From: Spirosoma utsteinense
GTDB lineage: Bacteria; Bacteroidota; Bacteroidia; Cytophagales; Spirosomataceae
NCBI RefSeq assembly: GCF_014282275.1
Contig: NZ_VFIA01000045.1
Location: forward strand, 1-39,611
Length of the DNA: 39,611 nt
Direction of reading: 5' to 3'
Shown here: positions 24,443 through 32,700 of the stretch, piece by piece
How positions within the stretch are numbered: the stretch's first letter is position 1
Layout of the letters: each line of letters opens with the position of its first letter
Position numbers and translations under genes: made by a program
Notes under the pieces: model-generated
What the model was told of the DNA's origin: nothing
The model's input: the letters and a program-made list of their open reading frames with translations, nothing else
Databases searched by the model: none

Positions 24443-24564
24443 CGGTTATGCTGTTTAATAGCCTGTTTACCGGCAAAGCAGTTTCCGTATAAGGCAAGGG
24501 GTACAGCTTGAAAACAGGAAGTCGGGTAGCCCAATTTATTTTTCAGACCACCCGACCCGGTCAA

Positions 24565-25053
24565 TTAAGACTGTGCCGCTTTCTGATTCACCTCACTGGT
24601 AGCAATTGTCGTCAGCTTTTGGTCGGCTGCTTTCTCTTCCTTCAACGTTTGTTGGAGCAAATCAGCGGCCTGTGTCTGACCAGCCTGCTGGGCCAGCGTA
24701 CGGGCTGTTCCGTACGCTGCAATTTCATAATGCTCCATTTTCTGGGCTGCCCCAATAATGGCCGCATCGGCGAGTTGGCCGGGCTCCAGTTCTGACAGGA
24801 GGCTTTGTGCTTCCTCAATCAGTCCCTGCATTGCCAGACAGGTTTCGCCGTTAGGATTAATGCCCAGGTGTTTGGCAATTTGTTCCAGCCGGATAACCTG
24901 CTGCTCGGTTTCGCGCTGATGTACTGCAAAAGCCTGACGTACGTGATCGTTCTGTACCAACTCAATAAGTACGGGCATTGCTTCCAGGGCCTGCTGCTCG
25001 GCAGAGTACAAATCCTGAATAGTATGCGCCATAAACTCGTCCATTGTTTTCAT
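24565..25053 (-). CDS. YciE/YciF family ferritin-like protein (DUF892)
   Basis: 162 residues, all-helical ferritin-like fold. The N-terminus (FMAHTIQDLYSAEQQALEAMPVL) and the later helix (KMEHYEIAAYGTARTLAQQ) are the classic DUF892 pattern. The Glu and His residues expected to bind a di-metal site are present. Relatives are induced by osmotic, oxidative or general stress, but their reaction is not known. It is flanked by about 120-140 bases on both sides, so it is probably its own transcript inside the stress cluster. Confidence 0.92.
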   Translation of the reverse strand: MKTMDEFMAHTIQDLYSAEQQALEAMPVLIELVQNDHVRQAFAVHQRETEQQVIRLEQIAKHLGINPNGETCLAMQGLIEEAQSLLSELEPGQLADAAIIGAAQKMEHYEIAAYGTARTLAQQAGQTQAADLLQQTLKEEKAADQKLTTIATSEVNQKAAQS

Positions 25054-25128
25054 AACTGCGTTGATTTAATTGCCTATTGGGTTAATTGAGTTGCTAATGA
25101 AAGGGGCAGCGAACAGCTCCTGCTCTTA

Positions 25129-25170
25129 TCGCCTTACCAGTTGCCTTTCGGGTGGCGTATGGTAAGGCGA
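25129..25170 (-). terminator. hairpin after the SDR gene
   Basis: An 11-bp stem TCGCCTTACCA / TGGTAAGGCGA (25129-25139 and 25160-25170) has a partly paired loop. It starts 24 bases past the SDR stop on the minus strand. There is no clear T-run. Confidence 0.6.
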
Positions 25171-25193
25171 TTGAGAAGCCGTTTCTGAATAAC

Positions 25194-26072
25194 TTAGATC
25201 GTAGGAGAACCACCGGTCACCTGTACGGTGCTACCCGTCATGTAGCTCGAATCGTCAGAGGCAAGCAAGACATAAATGGGCGCCAGTTCGGCAGGCTGAC
25301 CGGCACGCTTCAGCGGAACATCCTGGCCGAAGGTTTCTACTTTTTCAGCTGGCATGGTCGACGGAATGAGTGGCGTCCAGACCGGACCCGGCGCTACGCA
25401 GTTTACCCGAATGCCTTTATCGGCCCATACCTGGGCGAGGTTGGCGCTGAAGTTTTGTATAGCGGCTTTGGTAGCTGCGTAAGCCAGCAGTTGTGCGTTG
25501 GGCTTGTAAGCGTTTACCGATGTGGTGTTAACGATCGTACTCCCCGGCTTCAGGTGTTCTTCAGCCGCTTTACACAGGTGAAACATCGAAAAGATATTGG
25601 TCCGGAACGTCCGGTCGAGTTCCTCGGCGCTGATATCCTGCAACGATTCATGAGCCATCTGAAAAGCCGCATTATTAACCAGAATGTCAATACCACCCAA
25701 CTCGTCGACTGCCTGCTGGATAAGCTGTTTGCAGTGGGCTTCGTCCTGGATGTCGCCCGGTGCCAGAACAGCTTTCCGACCGGCCTCTTCCACGAGACGG
25801 GCCGTGTCCTGAGCGTCTTCGTCTTCGTTCAGGTACGAAATAAGCACGTCGGCTCCCTCGCGGGCAAAGGCTATGGCTACAGCACGGCCAATTCCTGAGT
25901 CACCGCCGGTAATGAGCGCCTTCCGGCCTGTCAGTTTGCCCGAACCTTTGTACGACGTTTCACCATGGTCGGCGAGCGGCTGCATATCCACTTCCACACC
26001 CGGTGTATTCTGTTTCTGATCCGAGTACGGTGGCTGAGGGTACTTGGTTTGAGGGTTGATCAATTGTGTCAT
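25194..26072 (-). CDS. SDR family oxidoreductase, YhdF/YghA general-stress type
   Basis: NAD(P)-dependent short-chain dehydrogenase, 292 residues. The longer N-terminus (KYPQPPYSDQKQNTPG… about 1-48) is typical of the stress-induced YhdF/YghA subgroup. The cofactor loop is TGGDSGIG (55-62) and NNAA starts at 133. The catalytic residues are Ser185, Tyr198 and Lys202 (YAATK). The C-terminal GGSPTI end is usual. The substrate is likely an aldehyde or ketone but is unknown. It is a single transcription unit with a hairpin just downstream. Confidence 0.92.
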   Translation of the reverse strand: MTQLINPQTKYPQPPYSDQKQNTPGVEVDMQPLADHGETSYKGSGKLTGRKALITGGDSGIGRAVAIAFAREGADVLISYLNEDEDAQDTARLVEEAGRKAVLAPGDIQDEAHCKQLIQQAVDELGGIDILVNNAAFQMAHESLQDISAEELDRTFRTNIFSMFHLCKAAEEHLKPGSTIVNTTSVNAYKPNAQLLAYAATKAAIQNFSANLAQVWADKGIRVNCVAPGPVWTPLIPSTMPAEKVETFGQDVPLKRAGQPAELAPIYVLLASDDSSYMTGSTVQVTGGSPTI

Positions 26073-26199
26073 AGTATTTCGTTGTTTAACAGGATACTTG
26101 AATCAGTTTTACAGCGAAAAGGCCAATTCAGTTAGGACAGGTGCCGAAAAAATGAGGCTACGGGGCGCACAAAAACGGCGACCGCATGTGGAAAGATGC

Positions 26200-27024
26200 T
26201 TAATCATCGGTATCGAACAGACGACCAACGATTACTTTAGCCAGCGCAATAGAACCCTCCCGGAGCTTTTTATCGTCGCCTTTCATCTGTGCCCGTACGT
26301 GCAGAATGTGGTTGAGATGCAGTACGTGCAGTGTTTTCTTGCCCGGCTCCCATATGGCTTTGTCACCAACACCCGTTACAGCAATTCCCGTGGCGGTGTT
26401 CACTGCTGGTTCGACAAGACGGGTAGCGGCTGACGTTTCGTTGGGCGTTGGCTGATTCGAGGAGTCGTTATTAGCCGAGGCATCCATACCACCTTCCCCA
26501 CCCGCCGGTACGCCTTCTGCGGGCCGTTCGGCACCGGTCCCCTGCGATTGCGGACCGTGATATGTGCTTCCTTTCAGACCAGCCGTCTGTACCTGTTCAC
26601 CAACCAACTGGGCCGCCGAGTCACGCTGGGGTACCCGCTGGGGCTGAAAAAACTTGTCGAACACGTATTCCGACTGAAATGTCGACTCAAACGGCGAGGA
26701 CTCCTGGAAATAGAAACCTACTTTCTGCCCATCCCAACTAACTTCACAGCCATTTGGCAGATCGGATTTGGCCAGCTCCACCGATTCGTTCAGTTTGAAC
26801 AGGGTCCGGATGTATTCGACGGGCAGGTAATTACAGCGTTGATCGTAGTTGTAGTCGGTGCTCAGTAGCCACACACCCGCGACTTCCCGTGCAAGGTCTT
26901 TATCTCCGGTACCGGCGGCATCGTTGGCCGCATCGGTCGTTGTGGCATGGTCTCCCTGAAAACAGGCGGTCAGGCCCAGTAGTGATAGCAGGGCAATAGA
27001 TGTACTTAGCTTTACTGTAGTCAT
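26200..27024 (-). CDS. lipoprotein of unknown function
   Basis: 274 residues with a lipobox (LGLTAC) placing the lipid on Cys21. Three regions are visible. An ordered N-terminal part (about 45-130) has aromatic and paired Cys residues (QRCNYLP, NGCEVSW). A disordered Gly/Ser/Pro/Asn-rich linker covers about 140-200. A C-terminal region starts at VNTATGIAVTGVGDKAIWEPGKKTLHVLHLNHILHVRAQ and ends acidic. I recognise no family. It is 34 bases downstream of the 85-residue membrane protein gene and probably co-transcribed with it. The long neutral linker suggests a protein that spans or decorates the envelope. Confidence 0.7.
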   Translation of the reverse strand: MTTVKLSTSIALLSLLGLTACFQGDHATTTDAANDAAGTGDKDLAREVAGVWLLSTDYNYDQRCNYLPVEYIRTLFKLNESVELAKSDLPNGCEVSWDGQKVGFYFQESSPFESTFQSEYVFDKFFQPQRVPQRDSAAQLVGEQVQTAGLKGSTYHGPQSQGTGAERPAEGVPAGGEGGMDASANNDSSNQPTPNETSAATRLVEPAVNTATGIAVTGVGDKAIWEPGKKTLHVLHLNHILHVRAQMKGDDKKLREGSIALAKVIVGRLFDTDD

Positions 27025-27058
27025 TGCGTTATAGAATTAATGAATAGACCGGCAGGAT

Positions 27059-27316
27059 TTATACTTCGTGTGTAAGGGACGACGGCTGCTGGTAACCGGG
27101 ACTAGTGGCCTCCTCGTCCCGACGCGGGTTCATTACCACGCGGCCTTCGTCGGTCAGTGAGGGCTGCATGTCCTGTAACCGGATCGTTGTTTTGCGCTTC
27201 CGCTTTCGTTTCGACGGAACCGGAGCAAACTGGGATGGCTGTGTCGACCAGGTCAGTAACGCTGACGCAATCAGCATGCCTATCATCCCGATAATAAGTT
27301 TCATTTCTTCGTCCAT
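27059..27316 (-). CDS. small single-helix membrane protein
   Basis: 85 residues: an N-terminal membrane helix (MKLIIGMIGMLIASALLTW), then a very basic stretch (KRKRKRK) and a polar tail. This looks like an inner-membrane anchor with a cytoplasmic tail. No family is recognised. An internal ATG at 27304 is an alternative start. It precedes the 274-residue lipoprotein gene by 34 bases. Confidence 0.6.
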   Translation of the reverse strand: MDEEMKLIIGMIGMLIASALLTWSTQPSQFAPVPSKRKRKRKTTIRLQDMQPSLTDEGRVVMNPRRDEEATSPGYQQPSSLTHEV

Positions 27317-27358
27317 AGCGGGGTCGATGATCGCGTTTTATAACCTACAGATGAGCAT

Positions 27359-27395
27359 AACAACCCGACCATTTCGACGGCACGAACGGGTTGTT
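27359..27395 (-). terminator. candidate terminator hairpin beyond the trehalose operon
   Basis: A 9-bp stem AACAACCCG / CGGGTTGTT (27359-27367 and 27387-27395) has a 19-base loop. It lies about 210 bases past the NUDIX stop and just before the next gene's start, where the long minus-strand transcript could end. Confidence 0.45.
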
Positions 27396-27538
27396 TACCA
27401 GTGAGGCAATGGTCCCTGTAGCAGTCTCCCAGCCGGGTTGGCACGTAGTTACTCTGTTCCCGCCGTGGGTCATGAACAGAGCAGCGTTTTTACACGAGCT
27501 TATCGTTTCGATCAGACGCGAAAACCTGACCAGTGGCG

Positions 27539-27563
27539 GGCCTTTATGCGGAGTGATAAGGCC
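27539..27563 (-). terminator. candidate hairpin after the NUDIX gene
   Basis: GGCCTTTAT (27539-27547) pairs with ATAAGGCC (27556-27563) with one bulge and an 8-base loop, 40 bases past the NUDIX stop. There is no T-run, so the call is moderate. Confidence 0.4.
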
Positions 27564-27604
27564 AGGGCCACCCCCGCCCTGAATGCCGGAGGGTTACGTT
27601 CAGG

Positions 27605-28288
27605 TCAAAGCCGGGCCATTGTTTCGTAGTCACCCGTCAGCTGGAGGTATAGCAGATGACTCATGACGCCATGCAGGTTACTAACCAGTTTGTGCGCTTC
27701 GGGGATAGTAACGATTTGCAGCTGGGTGTGCTCATTTTCCTCCTCTTCCCCGGTCGACGTATCGTTCATGGCCTGAATGTCGGCCAGCGGCATCCGCCGT
27801 TCGAGGTAAAAAAAGTGAAGGGCTTCGTCGGTGGTAGAAGTTGCCGAAAACAACGGTTTGTCAAACAGGGGCTTCAGCTCGGATGGGTCGACAGTAAGCT
27901 GCGCTTCTTCGCCAAGTTCACGGGCAGCCACCTCAATAGGCGATGGATCGTCTTCATCGATCATGCCAGCCGGATGTTCGTGGGTGATAGAGCCATCGCA
28001 GACGCGCCGTTGTCTCACCAGCAGTACGTATTTTTCGTTTGTCTCCTCCGCAATCAGTATGACAAGCATCGAAACCGCATCCCCTTTCAGGAAGCAGATG
28101 GGATTAAGCTTGGTACCCTCCGCCGTATCGGCATCCAGTTTCAATAGGGCATATAACATACTGCCATCTTTATCGGCCTGATGGACATACAGCGGCTCAA
28201 CCTGGCTGACCGTAATTTGATTGTTGGCTAGCGCCCGGCGCCAGGCCCGGTATTTAGGTGCCTGTTCGAGTTGTTCGTGTTCGTTCAT
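27605..28288 (-). CDS. NUDIX hydrolase, ADP-sugar pyrophosphatase-like
   Basis: 227 residues. The NUDIX box is visible as HEHPAGMIDEDDPSPIEVAARELGEEAQL, near residues 104-131, with the metal-binding REXXEE core (RELGEE). The first Glu of the standard box is replaced. The PAGM-D pattern and long N-terminal domain resemble NUDT14-type enzymes that split ADP- or UDP-sugars. The substrate is inferred. The gene ends a run of minus-strand genes starting with treZ and lies 14 bases after a lipoprotein gene. If it acts on ADP-glucose, it would link glycogen precursors to trehalose metabolism. Confidence 0.85.
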   Translation of the reverse strand: MNEHEQLEQAPKYRAWRRALANNQITVSQVEPLYVHQADKDGSMLYALLKLDADTAEGTKLNPICFLKGDAVSMLVILIAEETNEKYVLLVRQRRVCDGSITHEHPAGMIDEDDPSPIEVAARELGEEAQLTVDPSELKPLFDKPLFSATSTTDEALHFFYLERRMPLADIQAMNDTSTGEEEENEHTQLQIVTIPEAHKLVSNLHGVMSHLLYLQLTGDYETMARL

Positions 28289-28302
28289 GATAGGTTGGGC
28301 TA

Positions 28303-28701
28303 TTAAGGTTGCTGGCTTAGCATGATTTTAACCGAATCCGACTTCAGCATATACCCCTCATCCTGTTTACGAACCGCATACGGTTCACCATCGATACGCA
28401 GGCTATCGCCTTCTAATTTCCAGGTGAAGGGGATATCTTTTGACAACATCCCCATTTGAATGTGATTTGTGCCTTTCCCGTCCTTGCTGAAACTATAAAT
28501 GGCTTTCGAACCTGTGAGACTCGTTAAGCTCGTGCTGTCGATACCCAATGTAGAATCGACGTTGAACGTTGCCGTAAACTGTTTGCTCTCGAAATCAAGG
28601 TCCCGGATGCCGACCTCACAAGCCACCAGCGACGCCAGCAAACCGAGCGAAACAGTCCATAAACTCCGGGACCGGGCAGTATTGGTTTGGTTTGTTTTCA
28701 T
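28303..28701 (-). CDS. small lipoprotein with beta-rich domain, unknown function
   Basis: 132 residues. The signal ends in a lipobox, LVAC, at about Cys28. The mature part alternates short strands (FTATFNVDST, KAIYSFSKDGKGTNHIQMG, IPFTWKLEGDSLRIDG, PYAVRKQDEGYMLKSD), like small lipocalin-type or DUF-type envelope proteins of Bacteroidota. No named family can be given. It lies between the LLM gene (35 bases) and the NUDIX gene (14 bases) in the apparent trehalose operon. Confidence 0.7.
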   Translation of the reverse strand: MKTNQTNTARSRSLWTVSLGLLASLVACEVGIRDLDFESKQFTATFNVDSTLGIDSTSLTSLTGSKAIYSFSKDGKGTNHIQMGMLSKDIPFTWKLEGDSLRIDGEPYAVRKQDEGYMLKSDSVKIMLSQQP

Positions 28702-28736
28702 ACGTTGAGTAGGCGGTATGCACGTAAAGGAATGGG

Positions 28737-29720
28737 TCAGATCATCTGTACCAGCTGTGGCTTGAGCAAAGTAGGCAGTACATGCTGGCCAAAATCCTGG
28801 ATGAAGGACTCATGTTCCAGATTGACATTATGCAGGAACAGTTGCTCAAACCCCAGTGCAATGTCCTCCTGAAGCCAGGCCAGATGCTCACGCGGATCCG
28901 CTGAAATTCTGACCATTTTATCGACCTCAGCCAGGTTTACGAGGTCGCCGGCCATATCGAACTGTTCGGGTCGGCGCAGGTCGGTAAGCATACCATTCGG
29001 GAAAATATTACCCCGCCACTGGTCATAGGCCCCCTGCTGCGCGATTTCGTGGGTTCGGGCATACGAGAGCTGCACTTTCAGGTGCATAGGCTTGCCTGCT
29101 CCGCCCCCCCGACGAAATGCATCGACCACCTCTTTCAGTTGTTCCTGCGGCTGCGAAATGGTTAGCAACCCATCCGCCCAGCCGCCAACCCATTCCGCTG
29201 TTTTAGGAGTAACGGCCGCTCCAAACAGAAGCGGCTTTATTTGCGGACGCGTGTATAACGTAGCTTCCTCGACCGTAACCAGACCTTTGTGGGTAACGGT
29301 TTCGCCATCCCACAAGGCCCGGATAACATCCACACATTCTTTCAGGCGGGCATTACGGTCGGCCTTGGAAAGCCACTTATCGCCGGTAATTTGTTCATTC
29401 AGGGCCTGACCCGTGCCCACAGCCATCCAGAACCGCTCTGGAAACATGTCGGCCAGGGTAGCCGCTGCCTGAGCTATTATGGCCGGGTGGTAGCGCTGGC
29501 CGGGGGCATTGACCACACCGAACGAGAGTTTCGTTCCCTGGAGAGCAGCCCCGAGCCACGACCAGGCGAAACCACTCTCGCCCTGCCGGTTGCTCCATGG
29601 ATGAAAATGGTCGGACGACGACGCGGCCGTAAAGCCAGCCTGTTCAGCCAGTTGCACATAGGTCAGTAAGGTGCTGGGCTTGAACTGTTCATGGGATGCG
29701 TGATACCCTATTTTTAACAT
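28737..29720 (-). CDS. LLM-class flavin oxidoreductase (F420-like family, probably flavin-using)
   Basis: 327-residue luciferase-like monooxygenase fold. The start MLKIGYHASHEQFKPSTLL is typical of the F420-dependent-like group, as are SSDHFHPWSNRQGESGFAWSWLGAAL and AVGTGQALNEQITG. Bacteroidota are not known to make F420, so this most likely belongs to the family's 'non-F420' branch that uses FMN. The substrate is unknown. It starts 36 bases after the treY-malQ stop and precedes the lipoprotein gene by 35 bases. Confidence 0.85.
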   Translation of the reverse strand: MLKIGYHASHEQFKPSTLLTYVQLAEQAGFTAASSSDHFHPWSNRQGESGFAWSWLGAALQGTKLSFGVVNAPGQRYHPAIIAQAAATLADMFPERFWMAVGTGQALNEQITGDKWLSKADRNARLKECVDVIRALWDGETVTHKGLVTVEEATLYTRPQIKPLLFGAAVTPKTAEWVGGWADGLLTISQPQEQLKEVVDAFRRGGGAGKPMHLKVQLSYARTHEIAQQGAYDQWRGNIFPNGMLTDLRRPEQFDMAGDLVNLAEVDKMVRISADPREHLAWLQEDIALGFEQLFLHNVNLEHESFIQDFGQHVLPTLLKPQLVQMI

Positions 29721-29756
29721 AACGTTGATGTATTACTAGTTAATTTTATTGACCGT

Positions 29757-32700
29757 CTATCGGTCATACAGGTTTGTCCATTCCCTCAGCTGCTCCTCAC
29801 TAGCGGCAGTCAACTGGTTGGGCATTACCCGCCACGACCAGTTATTACTGGTTGAGGCCGGTGTATTGAGCCGGGCCGACTCGTCCAGGCCGAGCACGTC
29901 CTGCATGGGAAGAATAGCGATTTTAGCCACCGACGCGTACGTCATCCGGCCCAGCACAGTATGGACGTTCTCTTCAGAAACCGCCTGTCCTGTGTATACC
30001 TTCAGCTGTTCCCGCTGTTCCTTCTGCGCATCCTTCCGGTACCAACCCCGACTGGTGTTGTTATCGTGGGTGCCGGTATAGGCTACCGAGTTAAGCCGGT
30101 GGTGGTGAAGGCTGTTGACAGACTGCGGCATTTCATCGCCGAACGCAAACTGAAGGACGTTCATGCCCGGCAGGTCGAACGCATCGCGCAGTTCATAGAC
30201 CGCTTCGTTGATTTCCCCCAGGTCTTCGGCCACGAACGGCAGTTCACCCAGCTCGCGTTTAACCACCTTGAAAAAGTCGGCTCCCGGTCCCGGTTTCCAT
30301 TCGCCCTTGATGGCCGTTCCTTCCCCGGCCGGCACTTCCCAGTAGTCGGCAAAGGCCCGAAAATGATCCAGCCGCAGCAGGTCGTAGCGTTCCATATTTT
30401 TACGGAGCCGCTCTATCCACCAGGCGTAATCCTGTTTTTTTAGCTCATCCCACCGAAAAACAGGCATGCCCCAAAGCTGTCCATCGGCGTTGAAATAATC
30501 GGGGGGCACGCCAGCGATAGCGGTCATTTTACCTTCTTTGTCGAGGCTGAACAAGTTTGGATTCGCCCATACATCGACGGAATCATAGCTGATATAGAAC
30601 GGAAGGTCACCAAATAACCGAACGCCCAGGCTATTACAGTACGTTTTCAGCGTATCCCATTGCCGGGCAAACAGAAACTGGAACCACTTTGCTTTGTCGA
30701 TGGCCTCCGCCTGTTCTTCCCTGAATTTTACCAGCGCATCGGGTTTGCGAAGCCGGAAGGCTTTAGGCCACTGGTGCCAGGGTTCATTCGAGTGGGCTTC
30801 TTTCAGCACCGCATAGAGTGCATAATCGTCGAGCCATGGGGCTTCCTGCTGGCAGTACCGGCGAAAGGCCCGCTGATCGACCGCCGTTCCTGTTTGCTGA
30901 AACCGCTGCCAGGCTTTGTCCAACAGCGCCTGCTTTACGCGACTGGCCGCTTTGAAATCGACCTGATCGGTTTGGGGCAGAAGTTGTCCCGCCAGATCAG
31001 CTTCGGTGAGAAGCCCCTCCTGAATAAGTATGTCGGGGCTGATGAACAGCGGACTGCCAGCCATGCTGGAGTTGGCACTATAGGGCGAATGACCCTCACC
31101 GGAATCAACCGGATTCAGGGGCAGAACCTGCCAGTAGGTCTGATGGCTGCGGCTTAGAAAGTCGGCGAAAGCGGTTGCTTCCGGCCCGAAGTCCCCAATT
31201 CCGTAAGCTGAAGGCAGGGACGTAACAGGCAGTAGAATGCCGGCACTGCGCTCGGTGGGGGCAAATTCCAGCCGGAGCACGGCCAGCGGCAGGTCGCTGA
31301 ACAACTCCCCAACGCTGAGGAACTTGTCTGCCTTGCCTTTGGCCGCCGACAACCGGTGCTGCCAGTTTTTTGGCGCTTCGGGCGGCAACATGATCCGTGT
31401 GGTCTGCCAGTCCAGCGCCAGCACATCGGCCTCCTGGCTGTTGCTTAACTGAGCGATACCCAGCGGCACGGCAATGACATACCAGCAGCGTTCATACCGC
31501 CGGGCAAAGGCAAGCACGTGTTTTTTGTAGCGGCCCTCAACTTCCAGCGGGATATAATGGCCGTTGGCAAACAGGTCGGGCTCCTCGTTACGCTCCTTCA
31601 GGAGCGTATGTACCAGCCACTGTTTGATACGGGCATCGTAGCGATTTTCCCATAACTCCGGCCAGAGCGTTTCGTCATTTCGGTTTTCAAGGTCGTCCAG
31701 GGAGCGCTGTCGCAGATCGAAGTCGACCGGCCGTCGGTTATCCGGATCGACCATGCTGAAATCCCAGCCCTCACAACCCTGGTACACGTCCGGAACGCCG
31801 GGACATGTGCATTTAAGCACGACCTGCGCCAGTGAGTTGACGATACCAAAGTCGGCGATGCGCCGGTGAAAGGCCTGAAAGCTTTTCCAGAAAGGTTTTT
31901 TGCGGTCGAGCAATTTCAGCGCATAGGCTTTTGTCGCGTCTTCGTAGGCCTGGTTCGGTTCGCTGTAGTTCGTGTTTCGTTTGCCCTCCCGCATGGCCTT
32001 CTGGAGGTATTCTGTCAGCCGGTTCGGGAAATCGTCCTCATCCTGGTCCGGCATCGGATAGGCTCCAACCAGTGTCTGGTAGATGAAATATTCATCGTTC
32101 GCATCCGGGGCCAGTCCGTCCGATAAACTGTCGTCGTCGATTTCTACTTTCAGGCTTTGGGTTATCTCCTGCCACGACTTAACGGTATTGATCCATTCGT
32201 CGGTCAGATCGGTCAACACGTTCAGGCGGCTCCGGACATCTTCACCCCGCTTGGTGTCATGTGTCGAGGTGGCGCTCAGGGCCAGTGGCCATTGCAGTTG
32301 CCGGTCTACCATTTTCTGGTGGAAAGCGTTGACAGTCAGGCCGAAGTATTCGGGGGAGTCGCCCACCTCGTCGTGTCCGATGAACCGGTTGTAGGTATAC
32401 ATCAGTGTATCCTCCACACCCTTAGCCGTCAGCGGCCCGGTGAACTGCATACACCGCTGGTAGAAACGCAGGACGCGGTCGTTGTAGTCGGTCTTGCCTT
32501 CGCGGGGTTTTTCCAGAAAAACGATCTCCAGCTGGTCGACGGCGGGTGTCAGTTTCGGTTTTTTAGTCCGGATGCGGCCGAAGATACCCCTTACTGCCTC
32601 CGTTTCTTCCTCACTCAGGGGCATCTGGTTGCCATAATAGCGATAGACGGGGCATTGAATCAAAAACTCGGCAATGGCCGACCGCAGCAAGTCCGGAGTT

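Noticed and set aside
31200..31300. Frameshift or mis-join creating the TreY-MalQ fusion
   Set aside because: The frame is continuous and both halves have their full catalytic motifs, so a true fusion is the simpler reading.
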